64,000 nucleotides of DNA from contig DASZTW010000017.1 of assembly GCA_035547835.1 (NCBI GenBank), positions 124,001 to 188,000 on the forward strand. Reading direction: 5' to 3'. The notes beneath the pieces were generated by a model. That model was not told where the DNA came from. It saw only the letters and a program-made list of their open reading frames with translations, and made no database searches. The position numbers and the translations under genes were made by a program. The stretch's first letter is position 1. Each line of letters starts with the position of its first letter. Shown here in pieces: positions 8,938-17,827 of this stretch. Source of the stretch: Acidimicrobiales bacterium. Its GTDB lineage: Bacteria > Actinomycetota > Acidimicrobiia > Acidimicrobiales > Iamiaceae.

Positions 8938-10353
8938 TCAGGCGGCGGGGGCGGCGAAGCGCTGGCGCAGGGCTTCCACCGCTTTGGCCACCAGCGGCGC
9001 CGCCAGCAGCAAGAAGAACGGCTCGAGCCACGAGCGGTACCGGATGTTCGCCGGCAGCAGGAACACCAGCAGCGGGTACGTGGAGATCGGTATCAACCAC
9101 ACCGCCCACGGCACCCGTCGGCGCTCTTCGCGGCACACGACCGCGCCGGCGATCGCCAGCACGTACATGATCCACGACGAGTAGATCGCCAGCCGCAGCA
9201 GCGACTTCGGGTACGGGACCGATGGCCGGATGTGCATGGCGAAGTCGCCGCCGTCGAGGTCGAAGAGGCGCTGCGTGTTCCAGAAGCCGGCTTTGATCAG
9301 CCAATCCGGGTGTTTGCGGATGAGGTGCAAGCTCTCGCTGGTGAGACGCTTGCTGGCCTTCGTCTCCGACGCGTGCTCGTGGTAGAGGTCGGTCACGATC
9401 TTGTTCATGGCGGGGTCGTCCCACGGGTCGCGCCACCCGGCCGGGAAGCGCTTGTCGTTCATCGACGTGGTGTTGAACGTGCCGGCCAAGCCGATGCCCG
9501 AACTGTTGGTGGTGGGGATGAACGCGTGCATCTTCACGGCGTTGCGCACGGTCCACGGCACGACCATCGCGGCGGCGAGGACGATCACGAGCACGGGCGT
9601 GAGGATCGACTTCTTGTCGAACTGGGGGCGGCGCAACGTGCCGTCGGGCCCAGCCGTCCACACCAACCACGCCACTGGCAACAAGGCGAAGAAGCCGGTC
9701 TCGCGCGTGAGGATGGCCAGCCCCACCAGGATCCCTGCGAGGGCCGGCCATCGCCAGCCGCGCGGTTTGCGGCGATGTTGGAGCGCGGCCGCCACCGACC
9801 CGAGCATCAACATCACCAGCAACGGTTCGAGCTGGAGCGACGAGCCGATCAGGATGAGCGTCGGATAGACCGCGGCCATGGCCATGGCGATCAACCCGAG
9901 CCGTCGATTCCATATCTGCGCGGCGATGATCCCGATCAAGGCGATGATGACGGTGCCGAACAACGCGTTCTCGAGGCGGCCCATGGTCCAGCTGTGGGTT
10001 CCGACGACCGCGTAGACCGCGGCAAGGGCCACTGGGTAACCGGGCGCGCGCAGCGCGGTCTGCTGGTGAAGTGACTCGACGTTCGGCGGCACGATCGCGT
10101 AGCCGTAGTTGTGGTGGTCGACAAGTGAGGACGCCGTGTAGTCGAACTGCTGGGCATCGGTGTGGGGCACGTAGGTCTTGCGGGTGTGCAGCACCACTCC
10201 GGTGCGCAGCCCGAGACCCACGAGCAGGACGAGCACGACGAGCGCCCAGCCGAGCCGTGTGGCCGGCAGCACCGGCTCCCTGGCGACCCGCGCCGGTTGG
10301 CCCACGTCGTCTCGCGCGTCTGGCCGCGCGCTTTCCATCACCTCGCTCGACAC
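8938..10353 (-). CDS. GT-C (GT39-like) membrane glycosyltransferase
   Basis: A polytopic protein of about 471 residues, with roughly nine to ten hydrophobic segments, of the polyprenyl-phosphate-sugar dependent GT-C fold. The first outer loop holds HTDAQQFDYTASSL, the Asp-containing motif of this fold. Conserved blocks ALRAPGYPVALAAVY, ILTRETGFFALLP and PWTVRNAVKMHAFIP follow. The same blocks occur in the C-terminal half of the fusion at 15242-17749 (ALRGPAYPTVLSLVY, PWTIRNQRTYHQFVP), so the two are paralogues. The start is uncertain: GTG 10353 after a GGGGGG tract is chosen, ATG 10338 is the alternative, and longer readings are low-complexity. It is transcribed divergently from the GT2 gene at 10574. 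Confidence 0.82.
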   Translation of the reverse strand: MSSEVMESARPDARDDVGQPARVAREPVLPATRLGWALVVLVLLVGLGLRTGVVLHTRKTYVPHTDAQQFDYTASSLVDHHNYGYAIVPPNVESLHQQTALRAPGYPVALAAVYAVVGTHSWTMGRLENALFGTVIIALIGIIAAQIWNRRLGLIAMAMAAVYPTLILIGSSLQLEPLLVMLMLGSVAAALQHRRKPRGWRWPALAGILVGLAILTRETGFFALLPVAWLVWTAGPDGTLRRPQFDKKSILTPVLVIVLAAAMVVPWTVRNAVKMHAFIPTTNSSGIGLAGTFNTTSMNDKRFPAGWRDPWDDPAMNKIVTDLYHEHASETKASKRLTSESLHLIRKHPDWLIKAGFWNTQRLFDLDGGDFAMHIRPSVPYPKSLLRLAIYSSWIMYVLAIAGAVVCREERRRVPWAVWLIPISTYPLLVFLLPANIRYRSWLEPFFLLLAAPLVAKAVEALRQRFAAPAA

Positions 10354-10558
10354 CGTGCCCCCCACGTCATCCCGCTCTTCGAGATCCCGCACCTCGGGTT
10401 CCCGCCACTGGTCCCCGCCGCCGTCTCGGTTGGGTGTTGCCGCTGTCGGGTTCTCACCGCTCGCTGGCACGAGGGGGCAGCATAGCAATGGGGTCATTCG
10501 GGACAGGGAGGCCGTGGCTCTCGGAGGCGCCGAGGTGTCGGAGTAGCCGTGCGTCACC

Positions 10559-10564
10559 TACGAT
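10559..10564 (+). promoter_or_regulatory. Putative -10 box for the GT2/methyltransferase/desaturase operon
   Basis: TACGAT followed by nine bases and ATG 10574. There is no Shine-Dalgarno sequence between box and start, consistent with a leaderless mRNA. Confidence 0.45.
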
Positions 10565-10573
10565 GCGCCCCCC

Positions 10574-11260
10574 ATGGACTTGACCATCGTCATGCCGGTC
10601 TTCAACGAGGAGGCCACGATCGTCGAGGCGGCGGAGCGGGCGCTCGATGCCGGCCTACCGGCGTCCGAGCTGGAGCTGGTGATCGTCGACGATGGCTCGA
10701 GCGATCGCACGGTCGAGCAGCTGCGCGCGCACTCATGGCCGTCGAACGTGCAGATCATCGAGCTCGGCGAGAACCACGGCAAGGGTTACGCGGTGCGCAA
10801 GGGCGCCGAGCGCGCCAACGGGCGCTACGTCGCCGTGCTCGATGCCGACTTCGAGTACGACCCGCGCGACTTCGCCAAGATGCTCCCGGCGTTGGAACAA
10901 GACGACGTCGACGCCGTGATCGGCACGCGCCTGTGGCAGGCGCACACCGCGTTCGGTTACTGGTACGTCATCGGCAACAAGGTCATCAACACGATCTGCA
11001 ACGCGCTGTACAACACGTACCTGTCCGACTTCGGCGCCTGCCTGAAGGTGGTGCCCACCGAGCTGTTCCGCGAGCTCGATCTGCGCGAGAACGGCTTCGG
11101 GTTCGACGCCGAACTGGTCGCCCGATTGCTCCGCCGCAAGGCCAAGATCTACGAGGTGCCGGTCCACTACCGCGCGCGGCGCCGCGAAGAGGGCAAGAAG
11201 ATCAACGCGATGGACGGCGTCAAGATCCTGGGCGTCTTCATCCGCTGCCGCGTTCGTTGA
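10574..11260 (+). CDS. Family 2 glycosyltransferase, dolichol-phosphate-mannose-synthase-like
   Basis: A 228-residue GT-A enzyme with no membrane anchor. TIVMPVFNEEAT, VIVDDGSSDRT, and VLDADFEYDPRDF (the DxD-type metal site) are all present. A C-terminal block VHYRARRREEGKKI matches bacterial polyprenyl-phosphate sugar transferases of the DPM1 type. It probably loads a sugar onto a polyprenyl phosphate that GT-C enzymes such as those at 8938 or 15242 could use. It heads a plus-strand operon; its TGA overlaps the TTG start of the next gene by four bases. Confidence 0.85.
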   Translation: MDLTIVMPVFNEEATIVEAAERALDAGLPASELELVIVDDGSSDRTVEQLRAHSWPSNVQIIELGENHGKGYAVRKGAERANGRYVAVLDADFEYDPRDFAKMLPALEQDDVDAVIGTRLWQAHTAFGYWYVIGNKVINTICNALYNTYLSDFGACLKVVPTELFRELDLRENGFGFDAELVARLLRRKAKIYEVPVHYRARRREEGKKINAMDGVKILGVFIRCRVR

Positions 11261-13053
11261 GCACCGGATCGTTGAGCACCGCACTTCCCCCCTGCCCCGC
11301 TTGCGGCTCCGACCGTGTGCGTCGCGCGTTCCGCCGCCACCACCCGTCGTTCGTGCGCTGCCGCGAGTGCAAGAGCCTCTTCGACCGGGAGCCACCGACT
11401 GCGGGTGAGATGGCCGCGATCTACGAAGGCAGGGACTACTACGTCAAGGCGCCGGCAGCGGCCGGCGGTGAGTCCACGGCAGGCGCCACGAACGGCGAGC
11501 AGCCTTCTCAACACGACGGTCATGTGCACGGCTACTCGTCGGACTACTTGGCCGACCGGGCCTACATCGAGGCCAAGTTCGACCGCGTGCTCGGCCACTT
11601 GGAGCGCTACGTGTCGCCCGGCCGGTTGCTCGACATCGGTGCCGGCCCCGGGTTCCTGCTGGCCGTCGCGAAGCGGCGCGGTTGGGATGCGGTCGGCCTC
11701 GACCTCAACGAGTGGGCCGTGCAGTACGGCCGCGGCGAGCTCGGCGTCGACCTCCGGCTCGGCGCGCTCGGCCCCGACTCGTTCCCCGGGGAGCAGTTCG
11801 ACGCCGTCACGATGATGGATCTGGTGGAGCACGTGCCGTCGTCGGAGGACTTGCTCCGCGACGTGGCGCGCGTCGTTCGGCCCGGCGGTGCGGTGGCGCT
11901 GCTGACACCCGACGCCGGCGCGCGGGTCAGCCGGTCCCTGGGCCACCGCTGGCCCGAGGTGGTCCCCGGCGAGCACGCCGTGCTGTTCTCCGTCGACGGC
12001 CTCGGCCGGGCGCTCGCCCGCCACGGCTTCACGGCGAGCGGCTGGCACACGGTCGGCAAGGAAGCCCCGGTCGCGACGCTGCTCGCCGACGCGGCCCCGG
12101 CCGCGCCGGGCTGGGTGCACCGGGTGCGCGACTTCGTGGCGCATCGCTCCCTCGGCGAGCGGGTGGTCGATGTCGACCCGCACACCAAGTTCTGCTTGTA
12201 CGCCCGTCGCTTGCCAGCCACCACCCGCCCGCCCGAGCACCGGCCGGTGCGGGTCCCGAAACGTCCCGACGAGCTGGCGCACATCGACGAAGCGATCGTC
12301 GACGAGCTCGGCGCCATGGCCGACGCGCCCCGCTTGATCCAGTGGGGCTTCGACGCGTTCGGCGAGTGGGTACCCGGCGCGAAGGTGCTCGAGGTTGGCG
12401 CCGGAATCGGCACGTTCACGTCGATGATGCTCGACGCGGGTGCCATTTCGGTGATCGCGATGGAGCCCGAGCCACGCTGCGCCGACGTGCTCGATCGCAC
12501 CTTCGCCGACGAGCCCCGGGTGACCGTCACCCGTGACGGCCTCCCTGACGCGCCGAGCCTGGCGGGCACCGACGGCACTTTCGACTTGGTGGTGTGCCAC
12601 AACGTGCTGGAGCACATCGCCGACGACCTCGGCGCGCTGCAGGCCATGGCGCGGGCGTTGCGGCCCGGTGGCCGCCTGTCGCTGCTCGTGCCCTCGCAGA
12701 CCGGGCTGTTCGGCCCGCTCGACGATGCCTACGGCCACTGGCGCCGCTACGACCGCGATCAGCTGGCCGGCCTGGTGGCCGACGCCGGCTTCGAGGTCGA
12801 GTCGATCCGGGCCCAGAACACCCTCGGGGTCGCCGGCTGGTGGACCAAGAACCTGCGCCCCGGCGCCCGCATCGGCGCGGCGTCGTTCAAGGCGTACGAG
12901 ATCCTCGTGAAGGCCTGGCGCCCGATGGAAGAGCGACTGCATCCCAGAGCAGGCCTGAGCCTGGTGGTCACCGGCGTGAAACCGCCCGATTCCCCCGCCG
13001 GCGAAGCCGGCGCACCAGCCGGTGAGGCCGGCGCCCCCGCCGACAAAGGCTGA
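11257..13053 (+). CDS. Zinc-ribbon plus tandem SAM-methyltransferase fusion protein
   Basis: A 598-residue protein with two complete class I methyltransferase domains. Residues about 8-45 are a zinc ribbon (CPAC then CREC), typical of the Methyltransf_13/C-methyltransferase style of sugar-modifying enzymes. Domain 1 has LLDIGAGPGFLLAV and VTMMDLVEHVPS; domain 2 has VLEVGAGIGTFTSMML and LVVCHNVLEHI. The C-terminal tail repeats PAGEAGA. The start is TTG 11257, which overlaps the preceding GT2 stop (TTGA); TTG 11272 is an alternative. The context (GT2, desaturase, another zinc-ribbon methyltransferase) points to nucleotide-sugar or glycolipid methylation. Confidence 0.82.
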   Translation: MSTGSLSTALPPCPACGSDRVRRAFRRHHPSFVRCRECKSLFDREPPTAGEMAAIYEGRDYYVKAPAAAGGESTAGATNGEQPSQHDGHVHGYSSDYLADRAYIEAKFDRVLGHLERYVSPGRLLDIGAGPGFLLAVAKRRGWDAVGLDLNEWAVQYGRGELGVDLRLGALGPDSFPGEQFDAVTMMDLVEHVPSSEDLLRDVARVVRPGGAVALLTPDAGARVSRSLGHRWPEVVPGEHAVLFSVDGLGRALARHGFTASGWHTVGKEAPVATLLADAAPAAPGWVHRVRDFVAHRSLGERVVDVDPHTKFCLYARRLPATTRPPEHRPVRVPKRPDELAHIDEAIVDELGAMADAPRLIQWGFDAFGEWVPGAKVLEVGAGIGTFTSMMLDAGAISVIAMEPEPRCADVLDRTFADEPRVTVTRDGLPDAPSLAGTDGTFDLVVCHNVLEHIADDLGALQAMARALRPGGRLSLLVPSQTGLFGPLDDAYGHWRRYDRDQLAGLVADAGFEVESIRAQNTLGVAGWWTKNLRPGARIGAASFKAYEILVKAWRPMEERLHPRAGLSLVVTGVKPPDSPAGEAGAPAGEAGAPADKG

Positions 13054-13118
13054 GCTGCCGGGCAGGCAATCCGCCCATCGAGGTCGAAATCTCCTCCGAT
13101 CCGGAGGGGATCGGGCGT

Positions 13119-14234
13119 ATGGGACCTCACAACGCAGCTGTCGCACCTGACGATGTCGACCAGACCGCGGCGCTCGCCGCGGACGCGGCCGACGACGGGT
13201 TCGGCGACCGTCTCGACGGCCACCCCACCGACATCCCCGAGGTGCCGATGGTGGTCTACCGGCGCACGCTACTGCCCCCCGAACGGGTGCGGGAGCTGAG
13301 CCGCCGCCGGCCGTGGCGTGTCGTGGCCGACACGGCGCTGTGCTGGGCCATCATCGTCGCCGCCTGGCTGGCCGCCGCGGCGATCGGGACGTGGTGGGCG
13401 ATCCTGCTGGCCGTGCTGGTGGTCGGCAACCGCTACTACAGCTTGTTCATCATCGGCCACGACGGGATGCACCGCCGGTTGTTCGCCGACATGGGCCGCA
13501 ACGACCTGTTCACCGACGTGTTCGTGCTGGCCCCGATCTTGTCGATCACGCACCTCAACAACCGCAACCACATGCGGCACCACCAGATGCTGGGCAGCGA
13601 GGCCGACCCCGACCGCCACAAGCACGCCTGCTTCAACAAGGCCGACCTGCTCGGCCTGATCGGCTACCTCACCGGTGGGAGCCTGGCCGTCAACGTGTTC
13701 CACGTGTTCGTCGGGCAGCGGAGCAGCAAGGGCAAAGCCGCGCCGGCCACGGCCGCAACCGCGGCTCCGAGCGGTGCGGGTTCCAAGCGTGAGCGGTATC
13801 GCGTGCGCGACCTCGTGGTGCTGGTGGCCTGCCAGGCTGTCCTCATCACCGGCCTCACGTTGCTGTTCGGGTGGTGGGGCTACCTCGTCATGTGGTGGGT
13901 GCCGGTCTTCGCGTTCGCGTTGATGGCCGACAACCTCCGCACGTTCGCCGAGCACTCGCACGCCGAGTCCGATGCGGCCGCCGATCGGCACCGGCTGATC
14001 ACCAACACGCCGAGCCGGATCGAGCGGTGTGTCCTGTCGCCGATGAACATGAACTTCCACGCGGCGCACCACTTGTGGCCGTCGATCCCCTACTACAACC
14101 TCGCCATCGCCGACGCGGAGATGCGCACGGCCGACGGAGCCGACGCGATCACCTGGCGGGGCTCGTACCTCGCCCACGTGTGGCGCTACGCGAAGGCATT
14201 GCCGCTCCCCGAGTGCCGCCAGGCTCATGCCTGA
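13119..14234 (+). CDS. Membrane fatty-acid desaturase-like protein
   Basis: A 371-residue di-iron membrane enzyme. The three His boxes are HDGMH, HMRHH and HAAHH, which is the standard desaturase/hydroxylase set. Hydrophobic pairs flank them (ALCWAIIVAAWLAAAAIG; LVVLVACQAVLITGL). Start ATG 13119 has GGAGGGG nine bases upstream. It lies in the same plus-strand run as the methyltransferases, and the next ATG begins eight bases inside its 3' end. The substrate is unknown; a lipid carrier or glycolipid acyl chain is a reasonable inference. Confidence 0.87.
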   Translation: MGPHNAAVAPDDVDQTAALAADAADDGFGDRLDGHPTDIPEVPMVVYRRTLLPPERVRELSRRRPWRVVADTALCWAIIVAAWLAAAAIGTWWAILLAVLVVGNRYYSLFIIGHDGMHRRLFADMGRNDLFTDVFVLAPILSITHLNNRNHMRHHQMLGSEADPDRHKHACFNKADLLGLIGYLTGGSLAVNVFHVFVGQRSSKGKAAPATAATAAPSGAGSKRERYRVRDLVVLVACQAVLITGLTLLFGWWGYLVMWWVPVFAFALMADNLRTFAEHSHAESDAAADRHRLITNTPSRIERCVLSPMNMNFHAAHHLWPSIPYYNLAIADAEMRTADGADAITWRGSYLAHVWRYAKALPLPECRQAHA

Positions 14235-15237
14235 CGTGCTCGACCGGCAGACCCCACCCGAGATCGCCGCGTCGGGCGCGCCCACGATCGCGACGGTCGA
14301 CATCCCCGAGTGCGATGTGTGCGGCGCCACGATCTCGACCCCGATCGCGACGGGCTTCGACTACGAGCTGATCACATGCACCAACCAGTGGCGCTACGTC
14401 CGCTGCGACGAGTGCAGCCACGTGTGGATCAACCCTCGACCGGCTCCCGACACGCTGCCGACGATCTATCCCGACACGTACTACTCGTACCACTACGACG
14501 ACATCTCGCCGATCTTGCGCAAGGGCAAGGAGGCGATGGACTCCTTGAAGATCGGCAAGATCCTGAAGGTCGCCGGCGGGCTTCCCGAGCGGTACCTCGA
14601 CGTCGGCTGCGGCGACGGGCGCTACTTGCGCACCCTCGCCCGGCGCGGCGTGCCCGCGTCGGGCCTGTTCGGCCTCGAGCTCGACGAGACCACCGTCGAA
14701 CGTCTCCGCGAGCAGGGCTTCGGCGCGTACTGCGAGCGGGTGGAGACCACCGAACGCTTCCCGGACGGCTCGCTCGACCTCGTCACCATGTTCCACGTCA
14801 TCGAGCACGTCGCCTCGCCCGCCGTGGTGGTCGACCGGCTCACGGCGATGTTGCGGCCGGGCGGCGTGTTGGCGCTGGAGACGCCCAACATCGACAGCCT
14901 CGACGCCCGTCTGTTCCACGACGGCCGCTGGGGCGGCTACCACATCCCGCGCCACTGGCACCTGTTCAACCCCGAGACGCTCCGCAAGCTCCTCGAAGAG
15001 CGTGGCCTCGAGGTCCAGACGGTCCGCTACCAGACCGGGCACTCGTTTTGGATGTACTCGCTGCACCACGCGCTGCGCTACAAGGAACGGCCACGCCCCG
15101 GCCTGGCCAAGCTGTTCGACCCGCTGAGCTCGACCGTGCCGCTGATCGCGTTCACCGGCTTCGACCAGGCCCGTTCCAAAGTGGGCGCCAAGACCTCGGC
15201 GATGCTGTTCATCGCCCGCAAGCCGACGAACCCGTAG
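14227..15237 (+). CDS. Zinc-ribbon class I SAM methyltransferase
   Basis: A 336-residue enzyme. An N-terminal zinc ribbon (CDVCGAT, then RCDECSHVW) precedes a Rossmann domain with YLDVGCGDGRYLRTLA (motif I), LVTMFHVIEHVASP and LRPGGVLALETPN. These features match sugar or lipid C/O-methyltransferases of polysaccharide loci. It starts inside the desaturase 3' end, an eight-base overlap, so it is the last gene of the 10574-15237 operon. It ends four bases from the convergent acyltransferase gene. Confidence 0.85.
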   Translation: MPDVLDRQTPPEIAASGAPTIATVDIPECDVCGATISTPIATGFDYELITCTNQWRYVRCDECSHVWINPRPAPDTLPTIYPDTYYSYHYDDISPILRKGKEAMDSLKIGKILKVAGGLPERYLDVGCGDGRYLRTLARRGVPASGLFGLELDETTVERLREQGFGAYCERVETTERFPDGSLDLVTMFHVIEHVASPAVVVDRLTAMLRPGGVLALETPNIDSLDARLFHDGRWGGYHIPRHWHLFNPETLRKLLEERGLEVQTVRYQTGHSFWMYSLHHALRYKERPRPGLAKLFDPLSSTVPLIAFTGFDQARSKVGAKTSAMLFIARKPTNP

Positions 15238-15241
15238 CGGG

Positions 15242-17749
15242 TCAGGTCGGCGCCGGCACCCGCAGCGGCGCGAACCACGCTCGTTCGCGCGTGGCGGTGC
15301 GCACCACCGCGCGGCAGAAGTCGAACGCCCACACGATCACGGTCGCCGCCGGCAAGAACAGCAGCATCTCGATCGGCGCACGCATCTGCATGCCGCCGAG
15401 CGCGACCAGACCGCCGAGGCCGATCAGCACCGGCGTGATCGCCACGGCCCACGTGACCATGCGTCGCTCCCGTCCGCGCGTGATCACGATCGTGACGAGC
15501 CCGAGCAGCACCAGCACGTAGAACCCGATCACGCTGCCGTTGACGAGGCGATGTGGAACCGTGCCGGCCGCGCCGACGACCTGCGAGTAGTGGCCGAAGT
15601 CGAGCTCGAGCAGCCGCTCGCCGTTGCGGGCGACGGTCTTGATGGTCTTCTTCTTGTGGTGGATGGCGAACTGACGAGCGGCCGACCACAGCTGGGAGTC
15701 GAGCACGGCCGGGTTGGTGGGCGCGTCCTTGGCGAACTGCGCGGCCATCTCCGGGGCGGCGGCCGGTGTGGTCCACGCAAGAGGCGACTGGGGGTTCTTC
15801 GACGTGGCCGAGTTGTACTGGCCCGCCAGGGTGTAGCCGGCGCTGGCCTGGATCGGCACGAACTGGTGGTACGTGCGCTGGTTGCGGATCGTCCACGGCG
15901 CCACCACCACGATGGCCGCGAGCACCACGGCGCCCACTTGGCGCAGTCGTCGCGCGCTCGTCTTTGTCGACCACCAGGCCACCACCATGACGGTGACCCC
16001 CACCACCGCCATCGTCTGTTGGGTGAGCGCGGCGAGACCGACGAAGACGCCGGCCAGCGCGAACCCCCCGACCGGATGCCGCCACGACGGGGCCGCCAAC
16101 GCGGCCCACAGCGCCAGCGCCACGAACAGCAGCGCCATCGGCATGGGGCTGAGCGTGTACGACGACACCAGCATCGACGGGAACACGGCGGCCAGGCCGA
16201 GCACCACGAGCGCCGGTCGTCGCCCGACGAGGCGCAGCGCCACCGCACCGATGGCGGCCACGGCGGCGACGCTGATCACCGCAGTGGTGAGGCGCCCGAC
16301 GGTCACCCCGGTGCCGAACACCCGGTACACCAGCGACAGCACGGTCGGATAGGCGGGCCCCCGCAACGCGGACAGTCCAGGCGCGCCCGGCACCACCCCG
16401 AACCCGTGGCCGTGCGCCAGCGAGGTGGCGATGCGCTGGAAGTCGGCCGCATCGCCGTCGAGCGCAAACCGGTGGCGGGTGCCGAGCACCATGGCGAACC
16501 GCACCACCGCGGCCGCCACCAACACGCCCGCCACTGCCAAGCGGTACGTGCTGGCGCGCAGCGCCTCGAGCAGCCGCCCGCCGTAATCGGGCACCGCGCG
16601 AGGCACCAGGCTGCTCCACGAGATCTCCTGGCGGTGCAGCCGCGACCGGAGGCTGCGCAAGGGCTCTTCGAGCGTGCGGTACGTGATCTCGGTGAGCACG
16701 ACGGTGATCACGAGAGCGAGCAGCAGGCCACGGATGCCCCAGATGTGCCAACGCAGCACGGCGGTGGCGGCCAGCACGTGCCACAAGTACCCCGAGTACG
16801 AACGCTGACCGATGGCCACCATCAGCTTGCTCGACAAGACCCCGCCCATCGACCACGTGCGGGTGGCGGCCGCGCCCACGATCAGCGCGGTGGCGGCCGA
16901 GGCGATGAAGTGCCCGTAGCGACCGTTGAAGTTCGACCCGTGGATCACGAAGGTGATCGCGATCAGCGCGGTGCCGATCCAGCCCGCCGGCTTCGCCCAG
17001 CGCACCGGGAGACCCCAGCGGTGGCGGACGACCGCCAGCGCGCAACCGAGCAGCAGCGAGTCAGCCCGCGCGTCGGTGGCGTGGTACCACCAGTTGTAAT
17101 CACCGGCGTGGCCGACCAGCGATGCCCGCCAGATGGCCGACACCAGCGCCAGCACCACCAGCAGCGTCACGACCCGGATCGGCTTCCACGCCCGGCGGAC
17201 GAGGAACACGAGGCTCATCGGCCACAACAGGTAGAACTGCTCTTCGACCGAGAGCGTCCACACGTGCTCCATGCCGTTGGCGACCACGTGGTTCGACGCG
17301 AACAGGTAGTTGAAGAGGTAGACGGCCGCTGCCACCACCGAGAGCAGCTCGGTGCGCAACGAGATGCCGACGCCCACCGCCCAGATCACGTGCACGGTCA
17401 AGAACACCGCGAGCACCGGCAACAGCCGCAGCGCGCGCCGCGAGTAGAAGCTCCGGAAGCTGACGCGCCCGGTCCGCTGGTGCTCTTGGAGCAACAGCGC
17501 GGTGATCAAGAAGCCGCTGAGCCCGAAGAAGACATCGACGCCGACGGACCCGGCCTCGAGCCACGGCGTCGGACGCGGCCAGCGGTACACCGTGCCCCAA
17601 TGGACCCACGCGATGAGCACGAGCGCGAGGCCTCGGATGCCGTCGAGTGCAGGTATGAAGGTGAGGCGTTCCGCCAACCAGCCGCGACGAACTGCGGTCT
17701 GCCAGGCCCCAGATCCTGGCAGGGTGGTCTCGCCCTGGGTGTCTGACAC
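15242..17749 (-). CDS. Acyltransferase-3 domain fused to a GT-C glycosyltransferase
   Basis: An 835-residue polytopic membrane protein made of two enzymes. Residues about 25-400 are an OafA-type acyltransferase 3: FIPALDGIRGLAL, GVDVFFGLSGFL, FYSRRALRLLP and SVEEQFYLLWP are its signatures. Residues about 410-835 are a GT-C module: LDGDAADFQRIATSLAHG (acidic loop), ALRGPAYPTVLSLVY and PWTIRNQRTYHQF. That module is paralogous to the gene at 8938-10353. The ATG at 17749 fits the family start. One polypeptide may couple transfer of a sugar and O-acylation of a lipid-linked glycan; this coupling is inferred. Confidence 0.85.
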   Translation of the reverse strand: MSDTQGETTLPGSGAWQTAVRRGWLAERLTFIPALDGIRGLALVLIAWVHWGTVYRWPRPTPWLEAGSVGVDVFFGLSGFLITALLLQEHQRTGRVSFRSFYSRRALRLLPVLAVFLTVHVIWAVGVGISLRTELLSVVAAAVYLFNYLFASNHVVANGMEHVWTLSVEEQFYLLWPMSLVFLVRRAWKPIRVVTLLVVLALVSAIWRASLVGHAGDYNWWYHATDARADSLLLGCALAVVRHRWGLPVRWAKPAGWIGTALIAITFVIHGSNFNGRYGHFIASAATALIVGAAATRTWSMGGVLSSKLMVAIGQRSYSGYLWHVLAATAVLRWHIWGIRGLLLALVITVVLTEITYRTLEEPLRSLRSRLHRQEISWSSLVPRAVPDYGGRLLEALRASTYRLAVAGVLVAAAVVRFAMVLGTRHRFALDGDAADFQRIATSLAHGHGFGVVPGAPGLSALRGPAYPTVLSLVYRVFGTGVTVGRLTTAVISVAAVAAIGAVALRLVGRRPALVVLGLAAVFPSMLVSSYTLSPMPMALLFVALALWAALAAPSWRHPVGGFALAGVFVGLAALTQQTMAVVGVTVMVVAWWSTKTSARRLRQVGAVVLAAIVVVAPWTIRNQRTYHQFVPIQASAGYTLAGQYNSATSKNPQSPLAWTTPAAAPEMAAQFAKDAPTNPAVLDSQLWSAARQFAIHHKKKTIKTVARNGERLLELDFGHYSQVVGAAGTVPHRLVNGSVIGFYVLVLLGLVTIVITRGRERRMVTWAVAITPVLIGLGGLVALGGMQMRAPIEMLLFLPAATVIVWAFDFCRAVVRTATRERAWFAPLRVPAPT

Positions 17750-17782
17750 GACCGAATCCCCTCCGAACTGGCCGCATGGGTG

Positions 17783-17823
17783 GGTGGGTGCGCTGCTACG
17801 AACTCAGATGGGTGCGCTGCTAC
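17783..17823. repeat. Short direct repeat
   Basis: GGGTGCGCTGCTACG occurs twice, about 24 bases apart, in the gap between the methyltransferase stop (17828) and the acyltransferase start (17749). It could be a regulator site or a duplication scar. Confidence 0.4.
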
Positions 17824-17827
17824 GTGC

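Noticed and set aside
10549-11256. An N-terminal extension joining the double methyltransferase to the upstream GT2 region
   Set aside because: The extra residues are the out-of-frame reading of the GT2 gene; the TTG at the GT2 stop gives the sensible start.
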